Of a stretch of 11,316 bases of DNA, positions 4,564 through 11,316 are shown in pieces. Below the pieces are notes generated by a model. The model did not search any database. It was not told the DNA's origin and saw nothing but the letters and a program-made list of their open reading frames with translations. A program made the translations under genes and the position numbers. Positions within the stretch are counted from its first letter, which is position 1. Every line of letters begins with the position of its first letter. This stretch comes from 2-12-FULL-41-16 sp964390625 (GTDB lineage Bacteria; Patescibacteriota; Patescibacteriia; Magasanikbacterales; UBA922), in contig CAYMID010000028.1 of assembly GCA_964390625.1 (NCBI GenBank), positions 1-11,316 of the forward strand, in the 5' to 3' direction.

Positions 4564-4592
4564 TTGACAAAACCGCCAAAGTGCGGTATAGT
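4564..4592 (+). promoter_or_regulatory. Near-consensus promoter of the second high-GC gene
   Basis: TTGACA (4564-4569), a 17-base spacer and TATAGT (4587-4592). It predicts a start near 4599 and a leader of about 110 bases before the GTG at 4710. The form matches the promoter of the first high-GC cassette (TTGACA/17/TAAACT). Confidence 0.75.
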
Positions 4593-4598
4593 CCAGCG

Positions 4599-4709
4599 TT
4601 AGTTTACGTTCTTTAGCAATCCGTCTTTTACTTGGTTAAAACGGCAAGATGCTCCTGAGCAGGTTGCTTGGGTAGGTCTTACGCCGTTGAGAGCAAAATG
4701 GAGGTTACT
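4599..4709 (+). promoter_or_regulatory. Structured 5' leader of the second high-GC gene
   Basis: The leader holds a hairpin CCGT..TTTA/TAAA..ACGG (about 4620-4644) and a longer enclosing stem, ACGGCAAGA pairing with TCTT-AC-GCCGT (about 4640-4687), with TGCTCCTGAGCA inside. It ends in GGAGG (4700-4704), five bases before the GTG start. No T-run follows the stems, so any control would act on translation, not termination. No riboswitch family was recognised. Confidence 0.4.
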
Positions 4710-5225
4710 GTGTATAAGCTTTGGAGCTTGATCGCCGCATTTTTTTCGTGGTTGTGGCGGGCCGTACGAGGGCTGAGCCTTTCGACGGAGGTATACCTCG
4801 TCACGGTCCCCGCGGACCGCACCCTGGCGCAGATGATCGAGGCTGGCAAGTATGACTGGGTGGCCGAAGAAATCACACCTGAGTCATTCCCAGACGTCGG
4901 GCCCACTGGCGAGTACGAGCTCGTGCTCGTGCACATCAAACGCGTCGTGAGCACGGAGGAGGCGGTCGACGAGATCAAGAAGCTCGGTCTCGAACCGGCC
5001 TACATCGGGATGCTCCTGGCGTTCGGGGAGAAATACCCCGAGGTCCAACGGAAATTTCTGGTTGTTGGTCTGGACTCGTCCTGCGTCGACGCCTTCGGCT
5101 GCCGCTACTCGCCGTGCCTCGACGTCCGTGGTCGCGGGCGCAGCCTCCGCCTGGGCTGGGTCGGCCTCGGCTGGGACGGCCACTACTGCCGCTTCCTCGC
5201 CTACCGTAAGAAGGTGGCCAAGTAG
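4710..5225 (+). CDS. High-GC orphan with hydrophobic N-terminus and Trp/Gly/Cys-rich C-terminus
   Basis: The product is 171 residues from a GTG at 4710, chosen because GGAGG (4700-4704) lies five bases upstream. An ATG at 4698 would put that SD inside the gene and has only a weak GAGAG before it. Residues 4-15 (LWSLIAAFFSWL) form a hydrophobic, tryptophan-rich segment, possibly a membrane anchor. A conserved-looking core follows (DRTLAQMIEAGKYDWV, 36-51; EEAVDEIKKLGLEPA; LLAFGEKYPEVQRKF, 102-116). The last 50 residues are rich in W, G, R and C and end in CRFLAYRK, reminiscent of C-type-lectin/formylglycine-enzyme-like domain ends. From memory, similar proteins recur in CPR genomes, but I could not check this. 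Four cysteines lie at 125, 131, 136 and 160. Base composition is much more GC-rich than uvrB. Function unknown. Confidence 0.7.
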   Translation: MYKLWSLIAAFFSWLWRAVRGLSLSTEVYLVTVPADRTLAQMIEAGKYDWVAEEITPESFPDVGPTGEYELVLVHIKRVVSTEEAVDEIKKLGLEPAYIGMLLAFGEKYPEVQRKFLVVGLDSSCVDAFGCRYSPCLDVRGRGRSLRLGWVGLGWDGHYCRFLAYRKKVAK

Positions 5226-5246
5226 ATCTTGGTGGCGCGCAACTAC

Positions 5247-5306
5247 ACCCGCATCAATTTGTCTCCGACTTGCTCGGACGAGAATTGGTGCGGGTTCTTC
5301 ATTTTT
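5247..5306 (+). terminator. Intrinsic terminator of the second high-GC gene
   Basis: ACCCGCA (5247-5253) pairs with TGCGGGT (5289-5295); inside, CAATT/AATTG and TCCGA/TCGGA extend the stem. TTCTTCATTTTT follows. The 11-base tail TCTTCATTTTT equals that after the first high-GC gene. The hairpin has no T-run on the minus strand, so it would not clearly stop uvrB transcripts, which end just beside it. Confidence 0.75.
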
Positions 5307-5315
5307 ACACACTAA

Positions 5316-7400
5316 TCATTTTCTTTTTTTACCCGCTGCTTTGCTCGCGGTTTCACGTGCTCGGAGTTCACGAATTTCGTCACGCAAAATTGCCGCTAAT
5401 TCGAATTCCAAATCCTGGGCTGCTTGCTTCATTTGTGCCTCCTTATCTTTGATAATTACGGCCAACGGACGCGCATCGCCAATAGTATCAAGGGTGGTAA
5501 TCAAATTATCAGACCCTTGACCACGTTTACGTCCTTTGCTTGGCACCTCGGTATCTTTGGCCGAAATGCCAAATTCTTCCAAAATATTGCGAATGGTTTT
5601 TTGAATTGTTTGCGGAGTAATGCCGTGCTCTTGGTTATAGGCAAGCTGCTTAGCGCGACGACGCGAGGTTTCGGCCAAAGCACGGTCGATTGAACCAGTC
5701 ATCACATCGGCATACAACACCACAATCCCATTAACATTACGAGCCGCACGACCAATAGTTTGAATCAAACTCGTTTCACTGCGCAAAAAGCCTTCTTTGT
5801 CTGCATCCAAAATCGCCACCAGCGAAACTTCGGGAATATCCAAACCTTCGCGCAATAGGTTTACACCCACAATCACATCAATATCGCCACGACGTAATTT
5901 GGTAATAATATCAATACGATTAATCGTATGCACATCGCTGTGCAAATACTCAACTTTGATTTTTTTGGCTTGCAAAAATTCCGTCAAATCCTCGGCCATT
6001 TTTTTGGTAAGCGTGGTCACGAGCGCACGTTCACCCTTGGCAATACGTTCCTCGATACGCACTATTACATCATCGATTTGCGAGGGGTTGGCACCTGGTT
6101 TTTCGGTTACTGGCCGAATTAAAACTTCTGGATCAACCAACCCGGTCGGGCGAACGATTTGCTCGGCCACATTCTGACTCACCTCCAACTCGTAGGCCGA
6201 TGGTGTGGCCGAAACATAAATCGCTTGCGGCACACGTACGTCGAATTCCTCGTATTTAAGTGGTCGGTTATCACGCGCGCTTGGCAACCGGAAGCCATGC
6301 TCAACCAAAACATTTTTGCGCGCTTGGTCACCATTGTACATCGCACGGATTTGCGGCAAAGTCACGTGCGATTCATCAATTACGGTCAAAAAACCACTAT
6401 CACCACCCTGTTTACCCGAATACAACAAATAATCCAACAAGGTAAACGCAGCTTCGCCTGGTGCTCGCCCATCAAAATGGCGCGAGTAATTCTCGATCCC
6501 ATTGCAATACCCAATGTTTTTGATCATTTCCAAATCATACTTAACCCGACGTTTGAGGCGCTCGTACTCGAGCACTTTCCCTTGCTTTTCGAAGAGGGCT
6601 AGTTGTTCCTCGAGTTCGTTTTGGATATTTGAAAACGCGCGCTCGCGCATTTCTGGACTAGCCACATAATGTTTGGCCGGAAACAACCAGACGTCCTCTT
6701 GTTCACGCACCACGCGACGCGACACTGCCTCGATTTTCTCAATGCGCGTAATGGTGGCTCCAATTTCCAAACGATAAATTGCCTCTTCGTTTACTGGCAT
6801 CAATTCCAACACTTGACCACGGAGACGAAATTGCCCACGACCCAAGTCAGCGTTGGTCCGAGTAAATTGCATTTCTACTAGTTGTGCCAAAACAGCATTA
6901 CGGTCGAGCGCATCACCAACCCGCAAGTGCAGCACAATTTTTTCGTATTCAGTCGGCGAACCCAAACCATAAATCGCCGACACTGACGCTACAATAATTA
7001 CATCACGTCGCGTCAACAACGCCTGAGTGCACGCATGACGAAGCCGATCAATTTCCTCGTTGATTTGCGCCTCTTTTTCAATATACGTATCACTATGTGG
7101 CAGATACGCTTCGGGCTGGTAATAATCGTAATAACTAACAAAATACTCCACGGCATTTTTGGGAAAAAATTCACGAAACTCATTGCACAACTGCGCCGCC
7201 AAAGTTTTATTATGCGCAATCACCAACGTTGGTTTTTGTATTTGCTCAATAACATTTGCAATCGTAAATGTTTTACCAGAACCAGTTACGCCTAAAAGAG
7301 TCTGTCGTGATAGACTTTGTTTAATACCATCGACCAGACTCTTGATTGCATTCGGCTGATCACCACTTGGTTTATACGAAGAGGCTAGTTTAAATTGCAT
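5316..7400 (-). CDS. uvrB: UvrB excinuclease ABC subunit B
   Basis: This is a full-length UvrB of 694 residues, the helicase-like subunit that receives damaged DNA from UvrA and recruits UvrC for incision. Visible motifs: Walker A GVTGSGKT (37-44), the damage-probing beta-hairpin region YYDYYQPEAYLP (90-101), DESH Walker B (342-345), SATP motif III (397-400), HSD near 487, motif V REGLDIPE (517-524), motif VI QTIGRAARN (547-555), and a C-terminal UVR coiled-coil (about 648-682) that binds UvrC. The N-terminus FKLASSYKPSGDQP is canonical, so the ATG at 7400 is the start even though no SD is present. It is the third gene of a tight operon, nine bases after the L,D-transpeptidase. uvrA lies about 5.2 kb downstream on the same strand with its own promoter. 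Confidence 0.97.
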   Translation of the reverse strand: MQFKLASSYKPSGDQPNAIKSLVDGIKQSLSRQTLLGVTGSGKTFTIANVIEQIQKPTLVIAHNKTLAAQLCNEFREFFPKNAVEYFVSYYDYYQPEAYLPHSDTYIEKEAQINEEIDRLRHACTQALLTRRDVIIVASVSAIYGLGSPTEYEKIVLHLRVGDALDRNAVLAQLVEMQFTRTNADLGRGQFRLRGQVLELMPVNEEAIYRLEIGATITRIEKIEAVSRRVVREQEDVWLFPAKHYVASPEMRERAFSNIQNELEEQLALFEKQGKVLEYERLKRRVKYDLEMIKNIGYCNGIENYSRHFDGRAPGEAAFTLLDYLLYSGKQGGDSGFLTVIDESHVTLPQIRAMYNGDQARKNVLVEHGFRLPSARDNRPLKYEEFDVRVPQAIYVSATPSAYELEVSQNVAEQIVRPTGLVDPEVLIRPVTEKPGANPSQIDDVIVRIEERIAKGERALVTTLTKKMAEDLTEFLQAKKIKVEYLHSDVHTINRIDIITKLRRGDIDVIVGVNLLREGLDIPEVSLVAILDADKEGFLRSETSLIQTIGRAARNVNGIVVLYADVMTGSIDRALAETSRRRAKQLAYNQEHGITPQTIQKTIRNILEEFGISAKDTEVPSKGRKRGQGSDNLITTLDTIGDARPLAVIIKDKEAQMKQAAQDLEFELAAILRDEIRELRARETASKAAGKKRK

Positions 7401-7409
7401 ACCAAAATT

Positions 7410-8186
7410 TTATGTTCCAACCACTCGCCTACTTGGCGTCTTACCAACCACAACCACTTTGGTGCCAACATCGAGATATTTATACAGCAAAGCAGAATCA
7501 GCTAAATTTAAATTTAAACACCCGTGCGAGTTGGTTTTTTTACCAAAATTATTGTGCCAGTACGCTTCGTGTAAAAAATAACCACCCTTTTTAAATTGCA
7601 TGTTCCAATGAACATTTGGCAAATCATAGCCTACACCACGGTAGCGCATTACTGGTATTTTTTGAAAAATTTCAAATTCCCCAACTGGTGTTGGTGTACC
7701 CGGGTTACCACTCGAAATCAAAAAAGTTCGTACCAATTTACCATCAACAATATACTTTAGACGCTGAGTGGTCAAATCAGCTTCTACACGTCTAGCTAAT
7801 TTAACGGTACTCGTTCCAAACACCACTGGATTAGTAGCTCGCATTACTTCTTCGTAATCATTTGTACCATCCGCGTCAGTGTCAGTGTTTTTGAGACTTG
7901 TTCCAAATGCCACCTCCAAACCATCGACCAGCGTATCACCATCGGTATCTGTATTCCAAACCGTGGCCCGCTTACCTACTAACGGCGAGTAATTATTGGC
8001 AATTTCATTACCATCCCAGTATGAATCACCATCAGTATCTGGATTGTTAGGGTCAGTAAAATAGATAGTTAGTTCAGCCGTATCACTGAGTCCATCATTG
8101 TCAGTATCAATCTCGTCTGCTAACACCAAACTCGGAGTAGCCAGTAATATCGCGACAAACACCAAGGTTAGGCCAAAAAATTTCAT
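7410..8186 (-). CDS. Exported L,D-transpeptidase (YkuD) with calcium-binding TSP3-like repeats
   Basis: The 258-residue product starts with a signal peptide (1-23, cleavage likely after VLA), so it acts outside the cytoplasmic membrane. Residues 26-115 hold four acidic repeats of the DTDGDG/DTDNDG type (DTDNDGLSD, DTDGDSYWDG, DTDGDTLVDG, DTDADGTND), as in thrombospondin type 3 or EF-like calcium-binding segments. Residues about 128-250 form the YkuD catalytic domain, with TPTPVGEF (164-171), H206 and the catalytic SHGCLNL (220-226; Cys223). The enzyme forms L,D cross-links in peptidoglycan or attaches proteins to it. The start has no SD and lies three bases after the nuclease stop; uvrB follows after nine bases. 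Calcium-dependent folding or wall anchoring is inferred from the repeats. Confidence 0.92.
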   Translation of the reverse strand: MKFFGLTLVFVAILLATPSLVLADEIDTDNDGLSDTAELTIYFTDPNNPDTDGDSYWDGNEIANNYSPLVGKRATVWNTDTDGDTLVDGLEVAFGTSLKNTDTDADGTNDYEEVMRATNPVVFGTSTVKLARRVEADLTTQRLKYIVDGKLVRTFLISSGNPGTPTPVGEFEIFQKIPVMRYRGVGYDLPNVHWNMQFKKGGYFLHEAYWHNNFGKKTNSHGCLNLNLADSALLYKYLDVGTKVVVVGKTPSRRVVGT

Positions 8187-8189
8187 AGT

Positions 8190-9542
8190 TTACAATTCAA
8201 CTGTCTCAGCATACTCTGGCACTTCGGGCATTACCCCATAGGTATCACGAATGCGATGCGCAAGCTCTGTGGCCGCATGTGGTTCGCCATGAATGCAGAA
8301 AATTTGTTTTGGGGCCTGTCCAGCCGAACCAACCCAGGCCAACATTTTCTTTTGGTCACCATGTGCAGACAACGCACCAATAGCCTTAATCGCACAACGC
8401 ACCGGAATATCTTCGCCATGAATTTTGGCCCATTTAGCCCCTTCGTATAGACGTCGTCCTAGTGTACCGTACGCCTGATAACCCACGATCAACAAAGTAG
8501 AATTAGGGTCTGGTAAATATCGCATGGCGTGATGCAAAATACGCCCGCCGTTCATCATACCCGCCCCTGCAATGACCATTTTGGGACCATGCGCGGAGTT
8601 GATAGATTTAGAATCTTCACGTGTGTAAGTTACCCGCAGCTGTGGAAAATTTAAAAAATCCTCACCCGCCATTAATTCAGCCGCCGCCTCGGTATCGTAA
8701 TATTGTGGGTATTTTTTGTAGACCTTGATTGCGTCAATTGCGAGTGGGCTATCTAAATAAATTGGAATCTTTGGTAAGCCCGCACCGTGCTCTTGCATTT
8801 TGTGTAGTGAATACAGGAGTTCTTGAGTACGTTCAATCGAGAATGCCGGAACCATAATAGTACCCCCCTTTTCAGCGGCTTCGCGCAGAATAGCCTCGAG
8901 TACTACCAAGCGTTTCTCAGCCCCCTCGTGCTCACGATCACCATACGTTGATTCTACTAATAAAGCGTCAACTGGTGGCAATGCTTCAGTTTCGCGCAAA
9001 ATCGGCACGTTGATATTTCCGATATCACCAGAAAAAGCGATTTTTTTACCATCAGCCTCAACCACAATAAAAGCAGCTCCAAAAATGTGACCAGCGTCTC
9101 GCCATGTGGCTTCAACCCCAGGTGCCACAGTTATTTTTGTATTGTAATCCACTGGCTCAAATAAACTCACTGCCTGGTGGACATCGGCGTCGCTGTACAA
9201 CAGAGGTCGTTGAAATTTTTCATGTTCGTAGAACATGATCCGAAAAGCGTCCTCGATCACCAAACGAGCCAATTCGGCGGTGGCTGGTGTGGCAAAAATT
9301 TTACCATGAAAGCCATCTTTAACTAATTTTGGTAAACGGCCAACATGGTCTAAATGTGCATGGGTAATTAAAACTGCAGCGACTGAAGACGGTTTAAATG
9401 GCCAATCATGCCAATTTTTATCATCACTAAATTCTGAACCTTGAAACAACCCACAATCGACCAAAACCTGGGTAGTGCTAGTAGCAAGGTGATAACAAGA
9501 GCCAGTGACCTCGTGGCTGGCGCCGCAAAAAGTTAATTTCAT
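8190..9542 (-). CDS. Metallo-beta-lactamase/beta-CASP ribonuclease
   Basis: The product is 450 residues from the ATG at 9542, whose start MKLTFCGASHEVTGSCY is the usual beginning of this family; a longer frame to 9575 overlaps the promoter. The metallo-beta-lactamase motifs are present: D29 (VDCG), HAHLDH (61-66), DAGH (149-152) and SGDIGN (171-176). The beta-CASP part shows ESTYGDREH (197-205), VPAFSIERTQE (231-241), GAGMMNGGR (326-334), LSAHGDQ (391-397) and CIHGEPHA (416-423). Relatives (Ysh1/CPSF-73-like, TTHA0252-like) are zinc-dependent endo/exoribonucleases of about this length. It heads the operon with the L,D-transpeptidase and uvrB. The promoter at 9552-9557 implies an almost leaderless mRNA. 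Confidence 0.93.
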   Translation of the reverse strand: MKLTFCGASHEVTGSCYHLATSTTQVLVDCGLFQGSEFSDDKNWHDWPFKPSSVAAVLITHAHLDHVGRLPKLVKDGFHGKIFATPATAELARLVIEDAFRIMFYEHEKFQRPLLYSDADVHQAVSLFEPVDYNTKITVAPGVEATWRDAGHIFGAAFIVVEADGKKIAFSGDIGNINVPILRETEALPPVDALLVESTYGDREHEGAEKRLVVLEAILREAAEKGGTIMVPAFSIERTQELLYSLHKMQEHGAGLPKIPIYLDSPLAIDAIKVYKKYPQYYDTEAAAELMAGEDFLNFPQLRVTYTREDSKSINSAHGPKMVIAGAGMMNGGRILHHAMRYLPDPNSTLLIVGYQAYGTLGRRLYEGAKWAKIHGEDIPVRCAIKAIGALSAHGDQKKMLAWVGSAGQAPKQIFCIHGEPHAATELAHRIRDTYGVMPEVPEYAETVEL

Positions 9543-9551
9543 AGTGTCTAT

Positions 9552-9557
9552 ACTATA
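9552..9557 (-). promoter_or_regulatory. Extended -10 promoter of the nuclease operon
   Basis: TATAGT (9557-9552) with an extended TGT upstream on the minus strand; no clear -35. Nine bases separate it from the ATG at 9542, so the transcript would start within about three bases of the start codon. Confidence 0.5.
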
Positions 9558-9567
9558 ACACACCTGT

Positions 9568-9597
9568 TTGGACAAAAGCCAGGTATTTTGCTACACT
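9568..9597 (+). promoter_or_regulatory. Promoter of the 9608-corA-murJ operon
   Basis: TTGGAC (9568-9573), 18 bases, TACACT (9592-9597) with an extended TGC. Transcription would start near 9604, about four bases before the ATG at 9608. It overlaps the opposing promoter, whose -35 region would fall at about 9575-9580. Confidence 0.6.
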
Positions 9598-9607
9598 ATG
9601 GCTAATT

Positions 9608-10303
9608 ATGCGCGCCACTATTGATGAAGTTGAAATTAAAGACCCGCCCCTAGAAGAACTTACTGGACGCGGAAATTGTTTACGTAAATCGTGCGGCACG
9701 TGCAGTGGCTTATTTTTGACTCTGCTCATTGGTTCTTTTTTGACTTTGTATTTTACCGCGCCACCACAGGGGAAAGTACTCAAAGCCATACCAGCTGAGT
9801 ACACCTCGGTGCCACTGTATGACGCCGAAAATATTGAAACAATCACTCTGACTGCTGCCCGTGAACGCGCACAGCGAGTGGAGCAAATTGCCTTCGTACC
9901 CAAACTTATTCTATCTCCTATCTTAATTCAGGCCGACCGTAATCATTGGGTCTTGCGCCAAATAAGACCCCAGGCTGCCGAAGCCATTGAGGGTAAGGAT
10001 TCTTTTTGGGACAAATTAATGGTCTTGCTCCGTGAACCAGTATCCGAACAGCGCGATCTCTTGACCCTGGTGTGGCATAACCTCGATGCTGACCCAGCCT
10101 ACATTAGCGAATACTACAGCAAATCTTTGGAACGAGCCGGGTTTAGACTCGGTCTGCCGGTCACAAGTCCAGGCAGTCGACAATTTACCTTTACCAAACC
10201 AAATCTCGACGGTGTCGTGTATGTAGTTAATGATCCACAAACGCCAGCAACCGACCAAATAACCCTAGAAATTACGCGCATTTCCACTTCAACTACTCGC
10301 TAA
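9608..10303 (+). CDS. Single-helix membrane protein, unknown function
   Basis: The 231-residue product has a short cytosolic N-terminus with three cysteines (C24, C29, C32 in NCLRKSCGTC), one transmembrane helix (about 34-50, GLFLTLLIGSFLTLYFT) and a soluble part of about 180 residues presumably outside the membrane. That part contains a helix-rich stretch with many charged residues (ARERAQRVEQIAF) and a C-terminal half of mixed strands ending in a Ser/Thr tail. The cysteine cluster next to the membrane could be a lipidation or metal site. I do not recognise a family. It is first in an operon: corA begins nine bases after its stop. The start ATG is chosen from the promoter position; no SD is present. 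Confidence 0.7.
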   Translation: MRATIDEVEIKDPPLEELTGRGNCLRKSCGTCSGLFLTLLIGSFLTLYFTAPPQGKVLKAIPAEYTSVPLYDAENIETITLTAARERAQRVEQIAFVPKLILSPILIQADRNHWVLRQIRPQAAEAIEGKDSFWDKLMVLLREPVSEQRDLLTLVWHNLDADPAYISEYYSKSLERAGFRLGLPVTSPGSRQFTFTKPNLDGVVYVVNDPQTPATDQITLEITRISTSTTR

Positions 10304-10312
10304 TTTTTTTGT

Positions 10313-11245
10313 ATGCCCATCAAAACTCTGTCTGAACAAGCCTTAACCTGGGTCAACATCGAAGGCGTCGACAACGAAAGCGTGGGTTTTTTAAAAGAAA
10401 ACTACAAATTTCACCCCTTGGATTTAGAAGATGTCCAAACCGAAGTTCAAACACCAAAACTCGATGTGTACAAAAATTATTTATTTTTGGTCTTGCATTT
10501 TCCAGAATGGAATCACGAAGATAAGCGTGTTACTAGTCAACAAATTGATTTTTTTGTAATGGATAACACACTCGTTACGGTACAGCACAACAAAAATAAA
10601 GATTTACAGGCTCTGTTTTACCGCTGTGTGAAGAATAAAAAAATTCGGGCAGAGTGGTTTAGTGGTAATTCTGGGTTTTTGTTATATTATATTTTAGACG
10701 CCCTGTTCAACGAAGCTCGCCCAATTTTAAATAACATTGGCAAGCATTTAACCATGGTCGAAACCGAGGTATTTTCTGGTGAACAAAATACTGGTTTAAT
10801 TCGTCAATTATCCTACCACCGACGTAATATTTTGGCCTTTGGGCGCATTGTTGAACCACAGCGGTACCTAATGTCTAATCTAGCCCATACGAGACGTGCT
10901 TTTTTAGACGAAAGTGCCAGTGTTTACTTTGATGACATTCGTGATAATTTGGATAAACTGTGGTCAGTGGTGGAAAATTACAAAGAAAGTGTGCAGGGGT
11001 TGTATATCACGGTCGAATCTTTGATTAACCAACGCACAAACCGCGTCTTAACCCTTCTGACGATTATTTCGGTATCATTACTCCCCCACACTTTGTTTTT
11101 CAACATGTACGGCATGAACTTGAGTGTACTTCCGGGTGCCGAGCACCCTACGGCAGTGTGGTGGGGTTTAGTTGGCTTAACGATTGCTGTAATTACTGGA
11201 CTAGTAATTACACTACGCCGCATGAAAAAAAATGGTTGGTTCTAG
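10313..11245 (+). CDS. corA: CorA-family magnesium/divalent cation channel
   Basis: The 310-residue product matches CorA in length and architecture: a soluble alpha/beta N-terminal domain (about 1-140; e.g. HPLDLEDV at 34-41 and KNYLFLVLHFPEW), a long helical stalk (about 140-243), and two C-terminal membrane helices (about 246-265 and 283-302) joined by a loop holding the selectivity signature YGMN (266-269). The C-terminus is positively charged (RRMKKNGW), as usual. CorA forms pentamers in the inner membrane that import Mg2+ and related divalent ions. No SD precedes the ATG. Its end overlaps the likely start of the next gene, supporting a single transcript with the 9608 gene and murJ. Confidence 0.93.
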   Translation: MPIKTLSEQALTWVNIEGVDNESVGFLKENYKFHPLDLEDVQTEVQTPKLDVYKNYLFLVLHFPEWNHEDKRVTSQQIDFFVMDNTLVTVQHNKNKDLQALFYRCVKNKKIRAEWFSGNSGFLLYYILDALFNEARPILNNIGKHLTMVETEVFSGEQNTGLIRQLSYHRRNILAFGRIVEPQRYLMSNLAHTRRAFLDESASVYFDDIRDNLDKLWSVVENYKESVQGLYITVESLINQRTNRVLTLLTIISVSLLPHTLFFNMYGMNLSVLPGAEHPTAVWWGLVGLTIAVITGLVITLRRMKKNGWF

Positions 11246-11316
11246 TGTGTTCAAAATTTTCTCCAGTCAATCACGATCAATTACCGGAGCGGCCATTATT
11301 TTGGGGGTAGCTTCTT
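11232..11316 (+). CDS. murJ: MurJ-like lipid II flippase, N-terminal fragment
   Basis: A frame open to the window end reads MVGSSVFKIFSSQSRSITGA, then AIILGVAS. The S/T-I-T-x-A-A-x-x-L/I-x-x-A-S pattern is the typical start of MurJ/MviN flippases, before the first membrane helix and the RLLGLLRDR-like motif (outside the window). MurJ moves lipid II across the cytoplasmic membrane for cell-wall synthesis. The ATG at 11232 overlaps the end of corA by 14 bases; a GTG at 11247 is an alternative start. Only 28 residues are visible, so the call is likely but not certain. Confidence 0.65.
   Translation, partial: MVGSSVFKIFSSQSRSITGAAIILGVAS

Noticed and set aside
4884..5312. Minus-strand open frame of 142 codons opposite the second high-GC gene
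   Set aside because: Alanine/valine/aspartate-rich shadow typical of GC-rich DNA. Its N-terminus would run through the terminator hairpin and it has no promoter or SD.
86..11316. CRISPR array, insertion-sequence transposase, rRNA or integron attC array
   Set aside because: No regularly spaced repeats, no transposase or integrase frame, and no rRNA stretches are visible. The inverted repeats at 1714/2811 are too short to be called an insertion sequence.

Overview
The window looks like chromosomal DNA of an uncultivated Candidate Phyla Radiation (Patescibacteria) bacterium. This is an inference from gene content and style: compact operons with gaps of a few bases, almost no Shine-Dalgarno (SD) sequences on the housekeeping genes, near-leaderless promoters, a DUF218 protein, a YkuD L,D-transpeptidase with calcium-binding repeats, a beta-CASP nuclease, CorA, a MurJ-like start and the excinuclease genes uvrA and uvrB. 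The exact lineage cannot be read from this window.

Layout. Positions 1-85 hold the first 28 codons of uvrA on the minus strand, with a near-consensus promoter. Positions 86-424 have no gene but hold back-to-back promoters and a possible small RNA on the plus strand. From about 425 to 5306 lies an accessory region between uvrA and uvrB. It contains a small Cys/His protein, a small two-helix membrane protein, an 80-residue orphan, a high-GC glycosyltransferase-like gene with an unusually long structured leader (1741-2913), a lipoprotein and a PH-like protein in tandem, a DUF218/SanA-like membrane protein, and a second high-GC orphan with its own promoter, leader and terminator (4564-5306). From 5316 to 9542 the minus strand carries a tight operon: beta-CASP nuclease, L,D-transpeptidase, uvrB. 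A divergent, nearly leaderless promoter pair then starts a plus-strand operon: one-helix membrane protein, corA, murJ (cut by the window end).

The most interesting material is the pair of high-GC genes. Sampled lines of the first are about 63-70% GC, against about 45-53% in sampled lines of uvrB. They are unrelated in product and lie on opposite strands. Each nevertheless has a TTGACA/17 bp/TAWAST promoter, a long leader predicted to fold, a GGAGG SD 4-5 bases before the start, and a strong hairpin terminator with the same 11-base tail (TCTTCATTTTT). The leader of the first gene carries a row of hairpins, one followed by a T5-G-T5 tract like an attenuator. They look like self-contained one-gene expression cassettes set into a lower-GC chromosome that mostly does not use SD sequences.

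All functional calls rest on motifs read by eye. No alignment, folding or database search was run. RNA structures and promoters are pattern-based proposals.
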